This document shows, piece after piece, positions 51,748-61,243 of a stretch of 64,000 nucleotides of DNA (within the stretch, counting starts at the first letter, position 1; each line of letters opens with the position of its first letter). The position numbers were made by a program, and so were the translations under genes. The stretch covers positions 124,001 to 188,000 of the forward strand of contig JBIOHP010000001.1 of assembly GCA_044449065.1 (NCBI GenBank). The letters run 5' to 3'. The notes under the pieces are model-generated. The model made no database searches and was not told the DNA's origin. It saw only the letters and a list, made by a program, of their open reading frames with translations. The stretch comes from JBIOHP01 sp044449065 (GTDB lineage: Bacteria; Bacteroidota; Ignavibacteria; UBA10030; SZUA-254).

Positions 51748-52866
51748 ATGTCCTGGGATTCTATCATAAGTCAAGCTCGTATAAAGAAAATGCTTCAATC
51801 GGCGATTGAGCGCAACCATCTTGCTCACGCATATTTATTTTATGGATCCGAAGGCGTGGGTCAGGAAGCGATGGCGCTTGAGCTTGCAAAGGTTCTCAAC
51901 TGCTCATCGCAGTCGTCGGAGGCGTGTGATGACTGCCCCGATTGCCGGAAGAATGCCATTTTACAACACCCGGACACACAATTGATTTTCCCGCTTCCGC
52001 TTGGGAAAAACGAAATAGCAGGAGACCCGCCTTTGGCAAAACTCCCACCGGCTGATATTGAAATTGTGCGGGAACAAGTTTCGATGAAAGCTCACAATCC
52101 GTATCATACGATTATTGTTCCTAAGGCAACTTCGATTAAGCTAAATAGTATCCGAGAAATCCGGAGGTCTGCGGCCCTGAGCAGATTCATCGGCAGGAAG
52201 AAGGTTTACATTATCTTTCAGGCAGAGAAAATGAATGATGAGTCGTCCAATGCGCTCTTGAAAACTTTGGAAGAACCGCTTGCCGATACGATCATCATAC
52301 TGACCACCGACAACGCAGATCAACTTTTGCCTACAATTGTCTCGCGATGTCAGCGATTACGTTTCGATCCGCTATCCGATTCGGTGATCAGCGAGGCCTT
52401 GATTACCCACCACAACCTCGATGCCGCTACGGCAGAGCTCCTGTCTGAAATATCGATGGGAAACTATGCTCTCGCTGTTGAGCTTAAAGACACCGATATC
52501 ACCGAATATCGCAACGAAGTTGTGGATTTCCTCCGGACGATTTTGTACCGCTCGCGTGAAGATATCTACAAATCACTTGAAGAATTTTCCACAAATACCG
52601 ACCGAAAAGAGGTCGAACGTTCATTGATTATGTTGCAGGCGTGGTTTCATGACGCTATGACGATGCAGCAAGGTGAGGGAACGCGTAAACATCTTGAGGA
52701 AAATTCAGCGCTGAAAAAGTTTATTCAAATTCATCCCCAAATAGATTATGCTCGTGTGCATCAGGCAGTGAGCGAGGCGGTTTCATACGTGAATAAAAAT
52801 TTGTATATTCCATTAATTCTTACGGTACTTTCCTTTAAACTGCGTACCATAATTTTATCTCGGTAG
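51748..52866 (+). CDS. holB: DNA polymerase III delta' subunit
   Basis: 372 residues, an AAA+ clamp-loader subunit. HAYLFYGSEGVGQEAMALELA is the Walker A region, but the P-loop Lys is Gln, as expected for a subunit that need not bind ATP. The zinc cluster is CDDCPDCRKN. SSNALLKTLEEPLADTIIILTT and IVSRCQRLRF are the Walker-B/sensor-1 and SRC motifs. It helps load the sliding clamp. The gene lies between the Omp85 gene and metG. Confidence 0.93.
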   Translation: MSWDSIISQARIKKMLQSAIERNHLAHAYLFYGSEGVGQEAMALELAKVLNCSSQSSEACDDCPDCRKNAILQHPDTQLIFPLPLGKNEIAGDPPLAKLPPADIEIVREQVSMKAHNPYHTIIVPKATSIKLNSIREIRRSAALSRFIGRKKVYIIFQAEKMNDESSNALLKTLEEPLADTIIILTTDNADQLLPTIVSRCQRLRFDPLSDSVISEALITHHNLDAATAELLSEISMGNYALAVELKDTDITEYRNEVVDFLRTILYRSREDIYKSLEEFSTNTDRKEVERSLIMLQAWFHDAMTMQQGEGTRKHLEENSALKKFIQIHPQIDYARVHQAVSEAVSYVNKNLYIPLILTVLSFKLRTIILSR

Positions 52867-52911
52867 AATAATTAAGAACATCAACCGATTTACGGAAAAG
52901 GATCATAGTAG

Positions 52912-54984
52912 TTGAAAAAAGAGTTTAAACGAATATTAGTGACCGCCGCGCTTCCGTATGCAAATGGCAGGATACATCTTGGCCACCTTGCCGGAGCATA
53001 TCTACCCGCCGATATTTATGTGCGGTATCAGCGATCGATGAAGGGCGATGTGGTCTTTATCTGCGGTTCTGATGAGCACGGCGTGCCGATCACGATCACC
53101 GCGGATCAGCAAAAAATAACGCCGCAGCAGGTGGTGGATCATTATCACGCCCTCAATAAAGAATCATTCGATAAATTCGGGATGAGCTTTGATATCTACT
53201 CCCGCACCTCCCTGCCGATTCACCATGAGACGGCGAAGGAGTTTTTTCTTGCTCTCCATAAAGCGGGCGTTCTCAAGGAAAAGAAGGAAAAACAATTATT
53301 CGACGCCAAAGCCAACATGTTCCTGCCCGATCGGTATGTGGAGGGAACATGTCCCGTCTGTAAAAACCCCGAAGCCCGCGGCGATCAATGTGAACGTTGT
53401 GGAACATTTTTAAGTCCGATGGAACTCCTCGAACCCAAAAGTAAAATATCCGGTGATACACCCACGGTACGGGAAACGAGCCATTGGTATTTTCCATTGG
53501 GCGCATATCAGAAACGGCTTGAAGCGTATATCAAGGACTGCAATAAGCGGGAACGGTGGAAGGATAATGTCTTAGCGTACTGCAACTCGTGGTTTAAGGA
53601 TGGGTTAACCGACCGGGCTGTTACGCGCGATTTGAATTGGGGTGTGAAAGTTCCTCTCCAGGGATACAGCGATAAAGTGCTCTACGTCTGGTTTGACGCT
53701 GTGTTAGGATACATATCAGGCACGAAAGAATTGGGTAAAAATTTGGGACAGCCGGATTTGTGGAGAAAATATTGGTTGAGCGATGATACGAAATACGTCG
53801 CATTTATCGGTAAAGATAATGTTGTGTTCCATTGTATTGTCTTCCCGGCAATGCTCATGGGTTGGAATGACACTGAGAAAGACCATTATATTCTACCCGA
53901 AAATGTTCCGGCAAATGAATTTCTGAATTTTGAGAGTCAGAAATTTTCAAAAAGCAGGGGATGGGGAGTCGATCTCGATGAATTCCTCCAGATGTTTCCT
54001 GCGGATACCCTCCGCTACACATTGACCATGAACTTACCGGAACTACGCGACGCCGATTTTACCTGGAAAGATTTTCAGGCGCGGACAAATAATGAACTTG
54101 CAGATATTCTGGGGAATTTCGTCAATCGTACGTTAACATTTGCCCACCGGAATTTCAAGGGCGCTGTGCCACCCCGCGGTACACTATCACCGCTGGATAA
54201 TGAACTTATTTCATTGCTCCGGCAAGCGACTGAGAAGGCGGGTCAATCGATCGATTGCTACCATATTCGCGACGCCGCTCTTGAGATTATGAATCTCACA
54301 CGGTTTGCAAATAAATATTTCAATGACAGCGAACCATGGAAATCATTGAAAGATAATCGTGAAAAATGCGCAACGACCATCAATATCTGTTTGCAAACGG
54401 TTCGTTCGCTCTCGATACTGATGGAACCAATTATACCGTTTACTGCAGGGAAGATGTGGAAGATCCTTAATTTGCCGCAGTCACCATCCGTGGCAGGGTG
54501 GCAAAGTGCAGGAGAACTGCGTTTACCGGATGACCACGTATTAGGTCAACCGGAAATACTCTTCACAAAAATAGAGGACGAGGTTATCCAGCAGAAGATT
54601 CAGGGATTGAACGGGGAACCCCCTAAGGAACCGGCAACTCAAACCGGTGACCAACGATCAAGAATTACCATTGAAGATTTCAAAAAAGTTGAATTGAGAG
54701 TCGCAAAAGTAATCTCTGTTGAAAAGGTTCCGAAATCTGAGAAACTGTTAAAAATTCAGATAACCCTCGGAGGAGAAGAACGCCAAATTATCGCGGGAAT
54801 CGCTCAACACTATCAACCCGAAGATCTTATCGGAAAAAAGGTTGTCGTCGTTGCTAATCTTCAACCGGCAAAACTCATGGGTCTGGAATCGAACGGGATG
54901 CTGCTTGCCGCTTCCGATACAAATGGAAATCTCACTGTTTTAACCGTTGCGAAAGATATTATCGAGGGGAGCGGGATAAAATAA
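52912..54984 (+). CDS. metG: Methionine--tRNA ligase
   Basis: 690 residues from TTG 52912, with AAAAGGAT upstream. The HIGH motif is ANGRIHLGHLAG. A zinc knuckle CPVCKNPEARGDQCERCG sits in the connective domain, and the second signature is KFSKSRGWG (KMSKS variant). A C-terminal EMAP/Trbp111-like tRNA-binding domain (~585-690; IEDFKKVELRVAKVISVEKV) is present, making it the long, dimeric form. It supplies Met-tRNA for initiation and elongation. Confidence 0.97.
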   Translation: MKKEFKRILVTAALPYANGRIHLGHLAGAYLPADIYVRYQRSMKGDVVFICGSDEHGVPITITADQQKITPQQVVDHYHALNKESFDKFGMSFDIYSRTSLPIHHETAKEFFLALHKAGVLKEKKEKQLFDAKANMFLPDRYVEGTCPVCKNPEARGDQCERCGTFLSPMELLEPKSKISGDTPTVRETSHWYFPLGAYQKRLEAYIKDCNKRERWKDNVLAYCNSWFKDGLTDRAVTRDLNWGVKVPLQGYSDKVLYVWFDAVLGYISGTKELGKNLGQPDLWRKYWLSDDTKYVAFIGKDNVVFHCIVFPAMLMGWNDTEKDHYILPENVPANEFLNFESQKFSKSRGWGVDLDEFLQMFPADTLRYTLTMNLPELRDADFTWKDFQARTNNELADILGNFVNRTLTFAHRNFKGAVPPRGTLSPLDNELISLLRQATEKAGQSIDCYHIRDAALEIMNLTRFANKYFNDSEPWKSLKDNREKCATTINICLQTVRSLSILMEPIIPFTAGKMWKILNLPQSPSVAGWQSAGELRLPDDHVLGQPEILFTKIEDEVIQQKIQGLNGEPPKEPATQTGDQRSRITIEDFKKVELRVAKVISVEKVPKSEKLLKIQITLGGEERQIIAGIAQHYQPEDLIGKKVVVVANLQPAKLMGLESNGMLLAASDTNGNLTVLTVAKDIIEGSGIK

Positions 54985-55141
54985 TCAGAGGTGTTCATCC
55001 AAAATCTTTATTCGGTTTTACCGGTTATGGAGATTCTCTTATTTATAAATTCATGTATCAAATTATCCTACTTAAATCCTGAATTATCATTGACTTAAGG
55101 GCGATAGGTTACAAATAAAACAAATTTATTTTAGAAAACCA

Positions 55142-55170
55142 TTGACTTTTAGCGAAAATATCATTAATGT
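55142..55170 (+). promoter_or_regulatory. Promoter of the serine protease gene
   Basis: TTGACT (55142-55147), a 17-bp spacer and TAATGT (55165-55170). A second possible -35 (TTGACT, 55090-55095) lies upstream with a poor -10. The leader is ~95 nt and ends in the strong Shine-Dalgarno AAGGAGGG (55261-55268). The remainder of 54985-55271 is AT-rich with nothing else evident. Confidence 0.6.
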
Positions 55171-55271
55171 TTTTGAATTCTAATTATTGTTGAAATTAGG
55201 ATTTATTTAAAGTTACATATCATCGTTCTACTAAATCACTACATCCACTAACACTAACCCAAGGAGGGTTT

Positions 55272-56393
55272 ATGAGAGAATCAATGCTCCGGTATTTTGG
55301 AGTTGTAGCTTTAACCGTTTTACTTGTTCTTGTCCTGTCCCTGACATGGACGGGTTGCGGAGAAAGAAGTGATGTTGCAAGTAATCCTCAGATTTCACAA
55401 CAGTCGACTGTTCTCGATAAGGACAATCCAATTGTGAAAGCTGTGATCGACGTCCAGGATCGTCATACATCGGAAATAATGCAGAATTCAAACGTTGTGG
55501 GTACCGCAACGGGTTTGCTTCCCGATGGTCGATTAGGTGTATATATATATGTGAAGGAAGCTCCTTCAACAAAAGGTAAAACTATCGATGCTATGCCTGT
55601 GAGTCTTGAAGGCGTTCCCGTGTACGTCGAAGTTACAGGTGCTTTCAAAGCTTTAAAATCTACTGCGGTAAGTCATACAGCGAAACAAACTCCACCAATT
55701 CAGCTCGGCACATCCGGCGGCTGGAGATATGATCTTGCCAATGGATATTGCTGCGGCGGTACGTTAGGTTCTTTGGTAAAAATCGGAACGACTCAGTATA
55801 TCCTGAGTAATTATCACGTGTTCCGTGCAGATATTGTCCCCGGCGGTAATGGTAGAGTAGCCACCAATGGCGATCCCATCATTCAACCAGGATTAGTCGA
55901 CGTGTCCTGCAATGCAGCAAACGCGCAAAACGTCGGCACATTGGCTGGCACAGCAAGTCTCCCCGGCTCAAACGTTGATTGCGCAATTGCTCAGGTTATT
56001 TCAGGAATGGTCAGCACAACCGGCTCCATCCTTGAAGTAGGCACCATATCTGCAACAACACAAGCTGCCTCCATCGGTATGGCGGTTAAGAAGAGCGGCA
56101 GAACCAGCGGGTTGACCCGAACGACAGTTCAGGCAATCAACGGAACTGTTTCCATTCAATATGAAAATGAGTGCGCAGGCGGTATTGCATTCACAAAAAC
56201 TTTCACAAGCCAAGTTGTTCTCAAAGGCGGAAGATTCATCCAGAGCGGTGATTCAGGATCATTGCTGGTTCAGGATGTTACCACAAATCCAAAAGCCGTC
56301 GGTCTTTGTTTTGCGGGTAGTTCCCAAAATGGTATTGCCAATCCGATCAGCCAGGTTTTATCATTCCTTGGCGCGACAATGGTTGGTCAATAA
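55272..56393 (+). CDS. Exported trypsin-like serine protease with N-terminal prodomain-like region
   Basis: 373 residues. A signal segment ends at Cys29 (LTWTGC, an imperfect lipobox). A small alpha/beta domain (~52-128: DVQDRHTSEI, VVGTATG, VSLEGVPVYVEV) precedes a chymotrypsin-fold domain. The triad is His182 (LSNYHVF), Asp236 (NVDCAIA) and Ser328 (QSGDSGSLL). The start follows a strong AAGGAGGG by 3 bp. The small domain is repeated as a free-standing protein in the next gene, which suggests an inhibitory or chaperone-like role (inference). Such proteases are found scattered across bacteria with no known substrate. Confidence 0.85.
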   Translation: MRESMLRYFGVVALTVLLVLVLSLTWTGCGERSDVASNPQISQQSTVLDKDNPIVKAVIDVQDRHTSEIMQNSNVVGTATGLLPDGRLGVYIYVKEAPSTKGKTIDAMPVSLEGVPVYVEVTGAFKALKSTAVSHTAKQTPPIQLGTSGGWRYDLANGYCCGGTLGSLVKIGTTQYILSNYHVFRADIVPGGNGRVATNGDPIIQPGLVDVSCNAANAQNVGTLAGTASLPGSNVDCAIAQVISGMVSTTGSILEVGTISATTQAASIGMAVKKSGRTSGLTRTTVQAINGTVSIQYENECAGGIAFTKTFTSQVVLKGGRFIQSGDSGSLLVQDVTTNPKAVGLCFAGSSQNGIANPISQVLSFLGATMVGQ

Positions 56394-56422
56394 TAGAACT
56401 CATTTAATCGTTAGTTAAATTT

Positions 56423-56459
56423 AAAAGCTGCCCTTTATCGATAAGGGGCAGCTTTTTTT
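56423..56459 (+). terminator. Rho-independent terminator after the protease gene
   Basis: AAAAGCTGCCC (56423-56433) pairs with GGGCAGCTTTT (56446-56456), and the T-tract runs on to 56459. Confidence 0.85.
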
Positions 56460-56515
56460 CTTGATATACTGAAGAACACCATTCGCTGCTTCAACATGGA
56501 CATAAGATAAAAAAT

Positions 56516-56863
56516 ATGCATCACGCCATGTATATCAAGGTAGTTCTCATCTCTTTAATTTTAGGATTTATATCATTTGAAATATTGCCAGGTTGCGAGT
56601 TGAAAGAAACAAAAAACACGTCCCGGTCGGAAACTCCTGATTTACGGGGCATTAATAATGTGATGGACAAGCACACCAAAGAATGGTTAGCTACTCCGGG
56701 AGTCGTGGGGTGCTACGTTACGCAACGGGATAATGGTGAGCCCTACATCGTTATCATGACGTCAAAAGACACGGCTGATATTCGGAAAACTATACCGGAA
56801 AAGGTCGAGGGGTACCCTGTTGAAATTGAAGAATCCGGCGAGATTAAACCGCTGAAAAATTGA
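56516..56863 (+). CDS. Exported homologue of the neighbouring protease's N-terminal domain
   Basis: 115 residues; Met5 (56528) is an alternative start. A signal segment ends in a lipobox-like LPGC (Cys27). Residues ~48-113 align along their whole length with ~58-128 of the upstream protease. Shared patterns are [VQ]DxHT, VVG, [LV]EGxPV and E/T-G-x-x-K-x-L. No catalytic domain is present. A tethered inhibitor, a chaperone of the protease, or a stray duplicate are all possible. A terminator separates the two genes, so they may be expressed independently. Confidence 0.75.
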   Translation: MHHAMYIKVVLISLILGFISFEILPGCELKETKNTSRSETPDLRGINNVMDKHTKEWLATPGVVGCYVTQRDNGEPYIVIMTSKDTADIRKTIPEKVEGYPVEIEESGEIKPLKN

Positions 56864-56894
56864 GCATGGGATTTTAGAGCCTGAGTGGTCCGTC

Positions 56895-56927
56895 ATTGCG
56901 ATCCCGACCGCAGTCGGGAGTAGCAAT
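56895..56927. repeat. Dispersed hairpin repeat, copy 2
   Basis: The core CCCGAC-CGCA-GTCGGG (56903-56918) lies within ATTGC (56895-56899)/GCAAT (56923-56927). Relative to copy 1 the outer stem has changed on both sides and still pairs. Confidence 0.7.
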
Positions 56928-57067
56928 CTCCTTATATCAAGGCAAATCGCGAAGAATCAAATCTTGATTGCCGAAGTAATGAGGTTTCACATATTCTGTT
57001 TACTGAGCATTCGCATGGAGAATGCATTGCTTGGAAGGCATTGCTATTCGAATAATTATCCAAGCGT

Positions 57068-58672
57068 TTACCAGCTTACGTGATGTAAAGTATCGGCAGC
57101 GTGCAAATCCACATGATCGATATAATTCATCTCTTCACTCCATACATCGATGGGATTTAAATCATCCGTCAATATGGGGGCATGGCTGATGTTTGGTTCA
57201 AATTGATTATCCCAGCCGTGGACTTTCCAATAATTATTGCTGAACCGGTAATCGGGATCGTTGTATTTACGCTCGATCTCCCGTTCCGGCTTGAACACAC
57301 GATCCGCAGCAAGGAGAACCACATTGCCTAATTTCGAGGGGGGCTCGGTTATCGGAAAAGCCACGACGTGCTCAAACGATTGATGCAACGTAGCCGCTGC
57401 GGCTCGTATAATAATATCATGCCATCCGAGCGAGAGCACATTTACGGCAAGAATACCCTTATCGTTGAGATGGGATTTGAACAATTGAAAAACTTCCGTG
57501 GTGATAAGATGGAAGGGAATAGAACTGCTCCCGAACGCGTCGAGCAAAATGACGTCATATTTTTCCTTCGAGGTAATCAGAAATTGACGTCCATCCATCC
57601 TGTAGAGATTTGAAGACCCGTCCCGGTAATTAAAATATTTCCGCGCAAGATTAATTACGACCGGATCAATCTCCACCGCGTCAACTTTCCATCCTTCTTC
57701 AACATAGTTTTTCACCATCGATCCGGCTCCCAATCCAATCAGCAGCATTTTGCCCGGTTGTTTATAAAAATATTTAGGCAGATCCATCAGCGAAACGTAG
57801 GGAAAATTCGACGTCAGCGTGTTCAGCTCAACCGACGCGTGCTGCGCTCCGTCGATCAGCATTACCCGGTGTTCCGGCGCGTCGACTACGCGTATTTCAG
57901 CATAGGAGCTTTGTTCTACCGCCATCAGCCCGCTATCCGCTCTGGGCATGTCGCCCGGAGGTTTTCCGATCCCTGCAATGGAGACAAAAAGAAATGGAAG
58001 CAGAACCAAAACCGTCTTGGATTTTTTCTGAAGAATGTATCCCACGAAGGCGAGGATAATCAGTATCGCTCCGACGAGGAGCGTTAACCTGGTTACCCCT
58101 ACATAGGGTATCAGAAACGAACCCGTTGCCAATGCAGAAATTACACTGGCGAATGTTGAGAGCGCATAGAGATATCCGGCTGTCTGACCGACCTTCTCCA
58201 GATTTGAGGTTTTCAGTTTTATGGCATACGGACTGATCATTCCTAACAGCACTAACGGCGGAAGGAAGAACAGGAGCGAGGCGATCACAACGGCAGGGCG
58301 TAATCCCAAAGGTTCAATAATCGAGAGAACAGGATGTTTCATCCATGGAATAAGCGTAATCCAGATACCGGCAATACCCACGATGAGATTTAATCGCTGA
58401 TACGATGGATATTTATCCGCCCATTTTCCTCCAAGCGAATAACCGATACTTAACGAGAGGAGCGTTACAGCGATAAGAACCGACCAGAGGAATAGACTTA
58501 CCCCGTAGAAGGGACCGAGGATACGGGTGCCCAAAAGCTCCAACGCTAAGACGGCAGCGCCGCCTGCCACAACAACACAATAGAGATACAAATCTTTCAC
58601 GTGCAGGATTCCTATTTGTGAAACTTCGATGAAAAGTACCTTAATATACGCTTTTATTTTTATTCTCTCCAC
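57068..58672 (-). CDS. Membrane protein fused to a spermidine-synthase-like domain
   Basis: 534 residues on the minus strand. The first ~225 residues hold about seven membrane helices (e.g. YCVVVAGGAAVLALELLGTR, FLWSVLIAVTLLSLSIGYSL). A Rossmann methyltransferase-like domain follows (~240-500), with MLLIGLGAGSMVKNYVEEGW, AVEIDP and DVILLDAFGSSSIP. These match polyamine-synthase-type proteins, but whether it binds decarboxylated SAM is not shown. Fused MFS/spermidine-synthase-like proteins are common and uncharacterised. The translation start may lie a little downstream of 58672. Confidence 0.88.
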   Translation of the reverse strand: MERIKIKAYIKVLFIEVSQIGILHVKDLYLYCVVVAGGAAVLALELLGTRILGPFYGVSLFLWSVLIAVTLLSLSIGYSLGGKWADKYPSYQRLNLIVGIAGIWITLIPWMKHPVLSIIEPLGLRPAVVIASLLFFLPPLVLLGMISPYAIKLKTSNLEKVGQTAGYLYALSTFASVISALATGSFLIPYVGVTRLTLLVGAILIILAFVGYILQKKSKTVLVLLPFLFVSIAGIGKPPGDMPRADSGLMAVEQSSYAEIRVVDAPEHRVMLIDGAQHASVELNTLTSNFPYVSLMDLPKYFYKQPGKMLLIGLGAGSMVKNYVEEGWKVDAVEIDPVVINLARKYFNYRDGSSNLYRMDGRQFLITSKEKYDVILLDAFGSSSIPFHLITTEVFQLFKSHLNDKGILAVNVLSLGWHDIIIRAAAATLHQSFEHVVAFPITEPPSKLGNVVLLAADRVFKPEREIERKYNDPDYRFSNNYWKVHGWDNQFEPNISHAPILTDDLNPIDVWSEEMNYIDHVDLHAADTLHHVSW

Positions 58673-58826
58673 TATAAAAAAATATTTTCTCCATTGCTCC
58701 TTAGCGCATCGACTTCTCGAATCCTTTGAGTATGTGTAAATAAAATAATGGTTTTCGTTTGCACTTCCCCTGTCACTTTTTTATCTTAGATACCTGATAT
58801 GATAAAATTACTAGATTAAGCCGGCA

Positions 58827-59963
58827 TTGACGTCTATTCATTTCTGCAGTTCAGATTCCTGGGGCGGTTTAGAATTATATGCCGCCACCCTGATGATCGA
58901 ACTCAACAAGGCGGGGGTTAATGTTATTGCCGTCACCAAACCTAACTCGAAGATCCATCAATTCCTTTCAGCGCGGGGGATACAATGCGAATTTCTCCCC
59001 GGTTATGGCAAAATCGATATTGGGGCTGTGAAAACAGTCCAATTGCTTATAAAACGATATAAAGTTCAGGTGGTGCATGTCCATTTTCATAGCGATGTAT
59101 GGATCGCATCAATCGCAGTGCGGAAGGACAGGCGGACAAAATTGTATCTCAGTATTTACATGGGAGTCGGTAAAAAAAGAGACATTTTTCATCGGTGGAT
59201 TTACAGCAGGGTAGATGGTATTTTCAGCTCTTCGTTGGATTTGAACTCCCGGTTGCATACACTTTATCCTGTGAACAAAGAAAAAATTCATTACCTTCCT
59301 TACGGCAGAATAGTGGACGATTACGTTATTGACTCAACAAAACGCGAGGAGATCCGGACACGTCATCGCATTAATCCGGATGATCTTGTTGCCGGCACAA
59401 TGGTCCGGATCGATACTGGCAAAGGTGTAATTGATTTTATCAAAAGCTTTATGTATCTCAGCGAGGCAGATAGAACGAAACTTAAATTTCTCATCGTCGG
59501 TGAACCCACCAGAAAAGCTACTCAAGTTACGGGAGAATCGCCGTTCGAATCGCACAGTGAAAACTATTACCGGGAGATGATTGATTACGTTAACAGGAAT
59601 AATCTTTCGGAAAAAATAATCTTTACCGGATACCAGGATGATACGATCGGTTATCTCAGCGCTATGGATATATTTGTATTCCCGAGTAGAGATGAACTTT
59701 ACTCTCTGGTAGTGCTCGACGCAATGTGCATGCATCTGCCGGTCGTTGCTGCACGCGCCGGAGGAAATTTAAAGCAAATCACCGATGGCGTCAATGGAAT
59801 GTTATTTAATGTCGCCGATAGCAGCGATCTAGCGGCGAAATTAACATGCTATATCGCCTCTCCGGTGCTCAGGCAAGAACATGGCAATGCCGCCCGCAGA
59901 TTCGTTGAAAAAGAACACTCCATGAAACAAATTGTTAATCGTTTGATGCTGTTTTATGGATGA
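58827..59963 (+). CDS. Family 4 glycosyltransferase
   Basis: 378 residues from TTG 58827. The GT-B fold has SWGGLELYAATLMIEL at the acceptor side and FPSRDELYSLVVLDAMCMHLPVVAARAGG at the donor side. The latter is the EX7E region with Asp in place of the second Glu. DLVAGTMVRIDTGKGVIDFI opens the C-terminal lobe. It probably extends a surface glycan. The next gene encodes a nucleotide-sugar aminotransferase, which fits a small cell-surface saccharide set. Confidence 0.9.
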   Translation: MTSIHFCSSDSWGGLELYAATLMIELNKAGVNVIAVTKPNSKIHQFLSARGIQCEFLPGYGKIDIGAVKTVQLLIKRYKVQVVHVHFHSDVWIASIAVRKDRRTKLYLSIYMGVGKKRDIFHRWIYSRVDGIFSSSLDLNSRLHTLYPVNKEKIHYLPYGRIVDDYVIDSTKREEIRTRHRINPDDLVAGTMVRIDTGKGVIDFIKSFMYLSEADRTKLKFLIVGEPTRKATQVTGESPFESHSENYYREMIDYVNRNNLSEKIIFTGYQDDTIGYLSAMDIFVFPSRDELYSLVVLDAMCMHLPVVAARAGGNLKQITDGVNGMLFNVADSSDLAAKLTCYIASPVLRQEHGNAARRFVEKEHSMKQIVNRLMLFYG

Positions 59964-60053
59964 GCAAAGATTTTCCTTCGCAAAAAAGGGATGATTGAAC
60001 AAGAAATTCATCCAAATACGAATCATTAATTAACATTTTTGATATATTATACA

Positions 60054-61208
60054 ATGCCGGAAAAGATAATGGAAAAACCTATCCACCTGAGCACACCGTA
60101 TGTTGATTCGCGGGTATATGATTACATCAGAGAAGTAATCGATTCCGGAAAACTTGCCGGTGATGGTCCCATGTGTAAAAAAGTCGAGAAACAAATATCC
60201 TCGCTCTATGGTTTGAACCATGTCTTGCTCACCACATCGTGCACGCATGGACTGGAAATGGCGATGATGATTCTCGATCTCAAGCCGGGTGATGAAGTGA
60301 TCACTCCCAGTTTTACGTTTGTATCGGCAGCGAATGCCATTATCAGGGGAGGTGGGAAACCGGTCTTCTGCGAAATCAATGACCAAACATTGACGATGGA
60401 TGTGAATGATTTTGAAAAAAGAATTACACCCCGTACGAAAGCCATCATTGTCGTTCATTACGCCGGAGTCGCCGCCGAAATGGATGAAATTACAGCAGTA
60501 GCCCGGAAGCATAATCTTATTGTCGTCGAGGATGCGGCTCAGGGCGTTGGTGCAAAATACAGGGGAAAATTTCTCGGTGGAATAGGCGAGATCGGAGCGT
60601 ACAGCTTCCATGATACAAAAAATGTTGTCAGTGGAGAAGGCGGCGCTTTCGTAACGGCGAATGAAGCTTATGCTCGCCGCGCGGAGATCGTGAGAGAGAA
60701 GGGAACCAACAGGGCGAATTTCATCCGGGGTGAGGTTGATAAGTACACATGGGTAGATCATGGCAGCAGTTTTATCATCTCAGATATCCTTGCCGCTGTT
60801 CTAAAATTCCAATTTGATATAATCGGGGAAATTCAGGGAAAACGGAAATATATTTATTCGCTTTATAATGAAGGTCTAAAAGATTTGCAGCGTGCGGAAA
60901 AAATCCGCTTGCCGGTGATACCTCCACATTGTGAATCAAATTACCACATTTATTACATCTTGCTGAAGAGTGAGAATGAGCGTAACCGGGTGATGAAAGA
61001 ACTCCGGGGTTATGGAATCAATGCGACATTTCATTACATCCCGTTGCATTCTGCTCCTTACGCAATTAAGAATTTGAACACTCGAGACGTGAAATTGCCA
61101 ATCACCGATAGGATTTCCGGAACACTCCTTCGTTTACCGCTCCACCCCGGTTTGAAGGATGAACAGGTGCACTATGTCATCGACAAAATACATGAGGTTG
61201 TAAAGTAG
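60054..61208 (+). CDS. DegT/DnrJ/EryC1 family sugar aminotransferase (RffA/WecE-like)
   Basis: 384 residues from ATG 60054; ATG 60069 is also possible. A PLP-dependent enzyme of nucleotide-sugar synthesis. GDGPMCKKVEKQISSLYG, ITPSFTFVSAANAI, VVEDAAQGVGAKYRGK and SFHDTKNVVSGEGGAF are present; the last contains the PLP-binding Lys. The HDTKN context is that of dTDP-4-amino-4,6-dideoxygalactose transaminases (RffA/WecE) more than of general DegT proteins. The substrate assignment is inferred. Confidence 0.88.
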   Translation: MPEKIMEKPIHLSTPYVDSRVYDYIREVIDSGKLAGDGPMCKKVEKQISSLYGLNHVLLTTSCTHGLEMAMMILDLKPGDEVITPSFTFVSAANAIIRGGGKPVFCEINDQTLTMDVNDFEKRITPRTKAIIVVHYAGVAAEMDEITAVARKHNLIVVEDAAQGVGAKYRGKFLGGIGEIGAYSFHDTKNVVSGEGGAFVTANEAYARRAEIVREKGTNRANFIRGEVDKYTWVDHGSSFIISDILAAVLKFQFDIIGEIQGKRKYIYSLYNEGLKDLQRAEKIRLPVIPPHCESNYHIYYILLKSENERNRVMKELRGYGINATFHYIPLHSAPYAIKNLNTRDVKLPITDRISGTLLRLPLHPGLKDEQVHYVIDKIHEVVK

Positions 61209-61243
61209 AGCAGCGGTATTATCAAAATCCATTATCACAGGAT

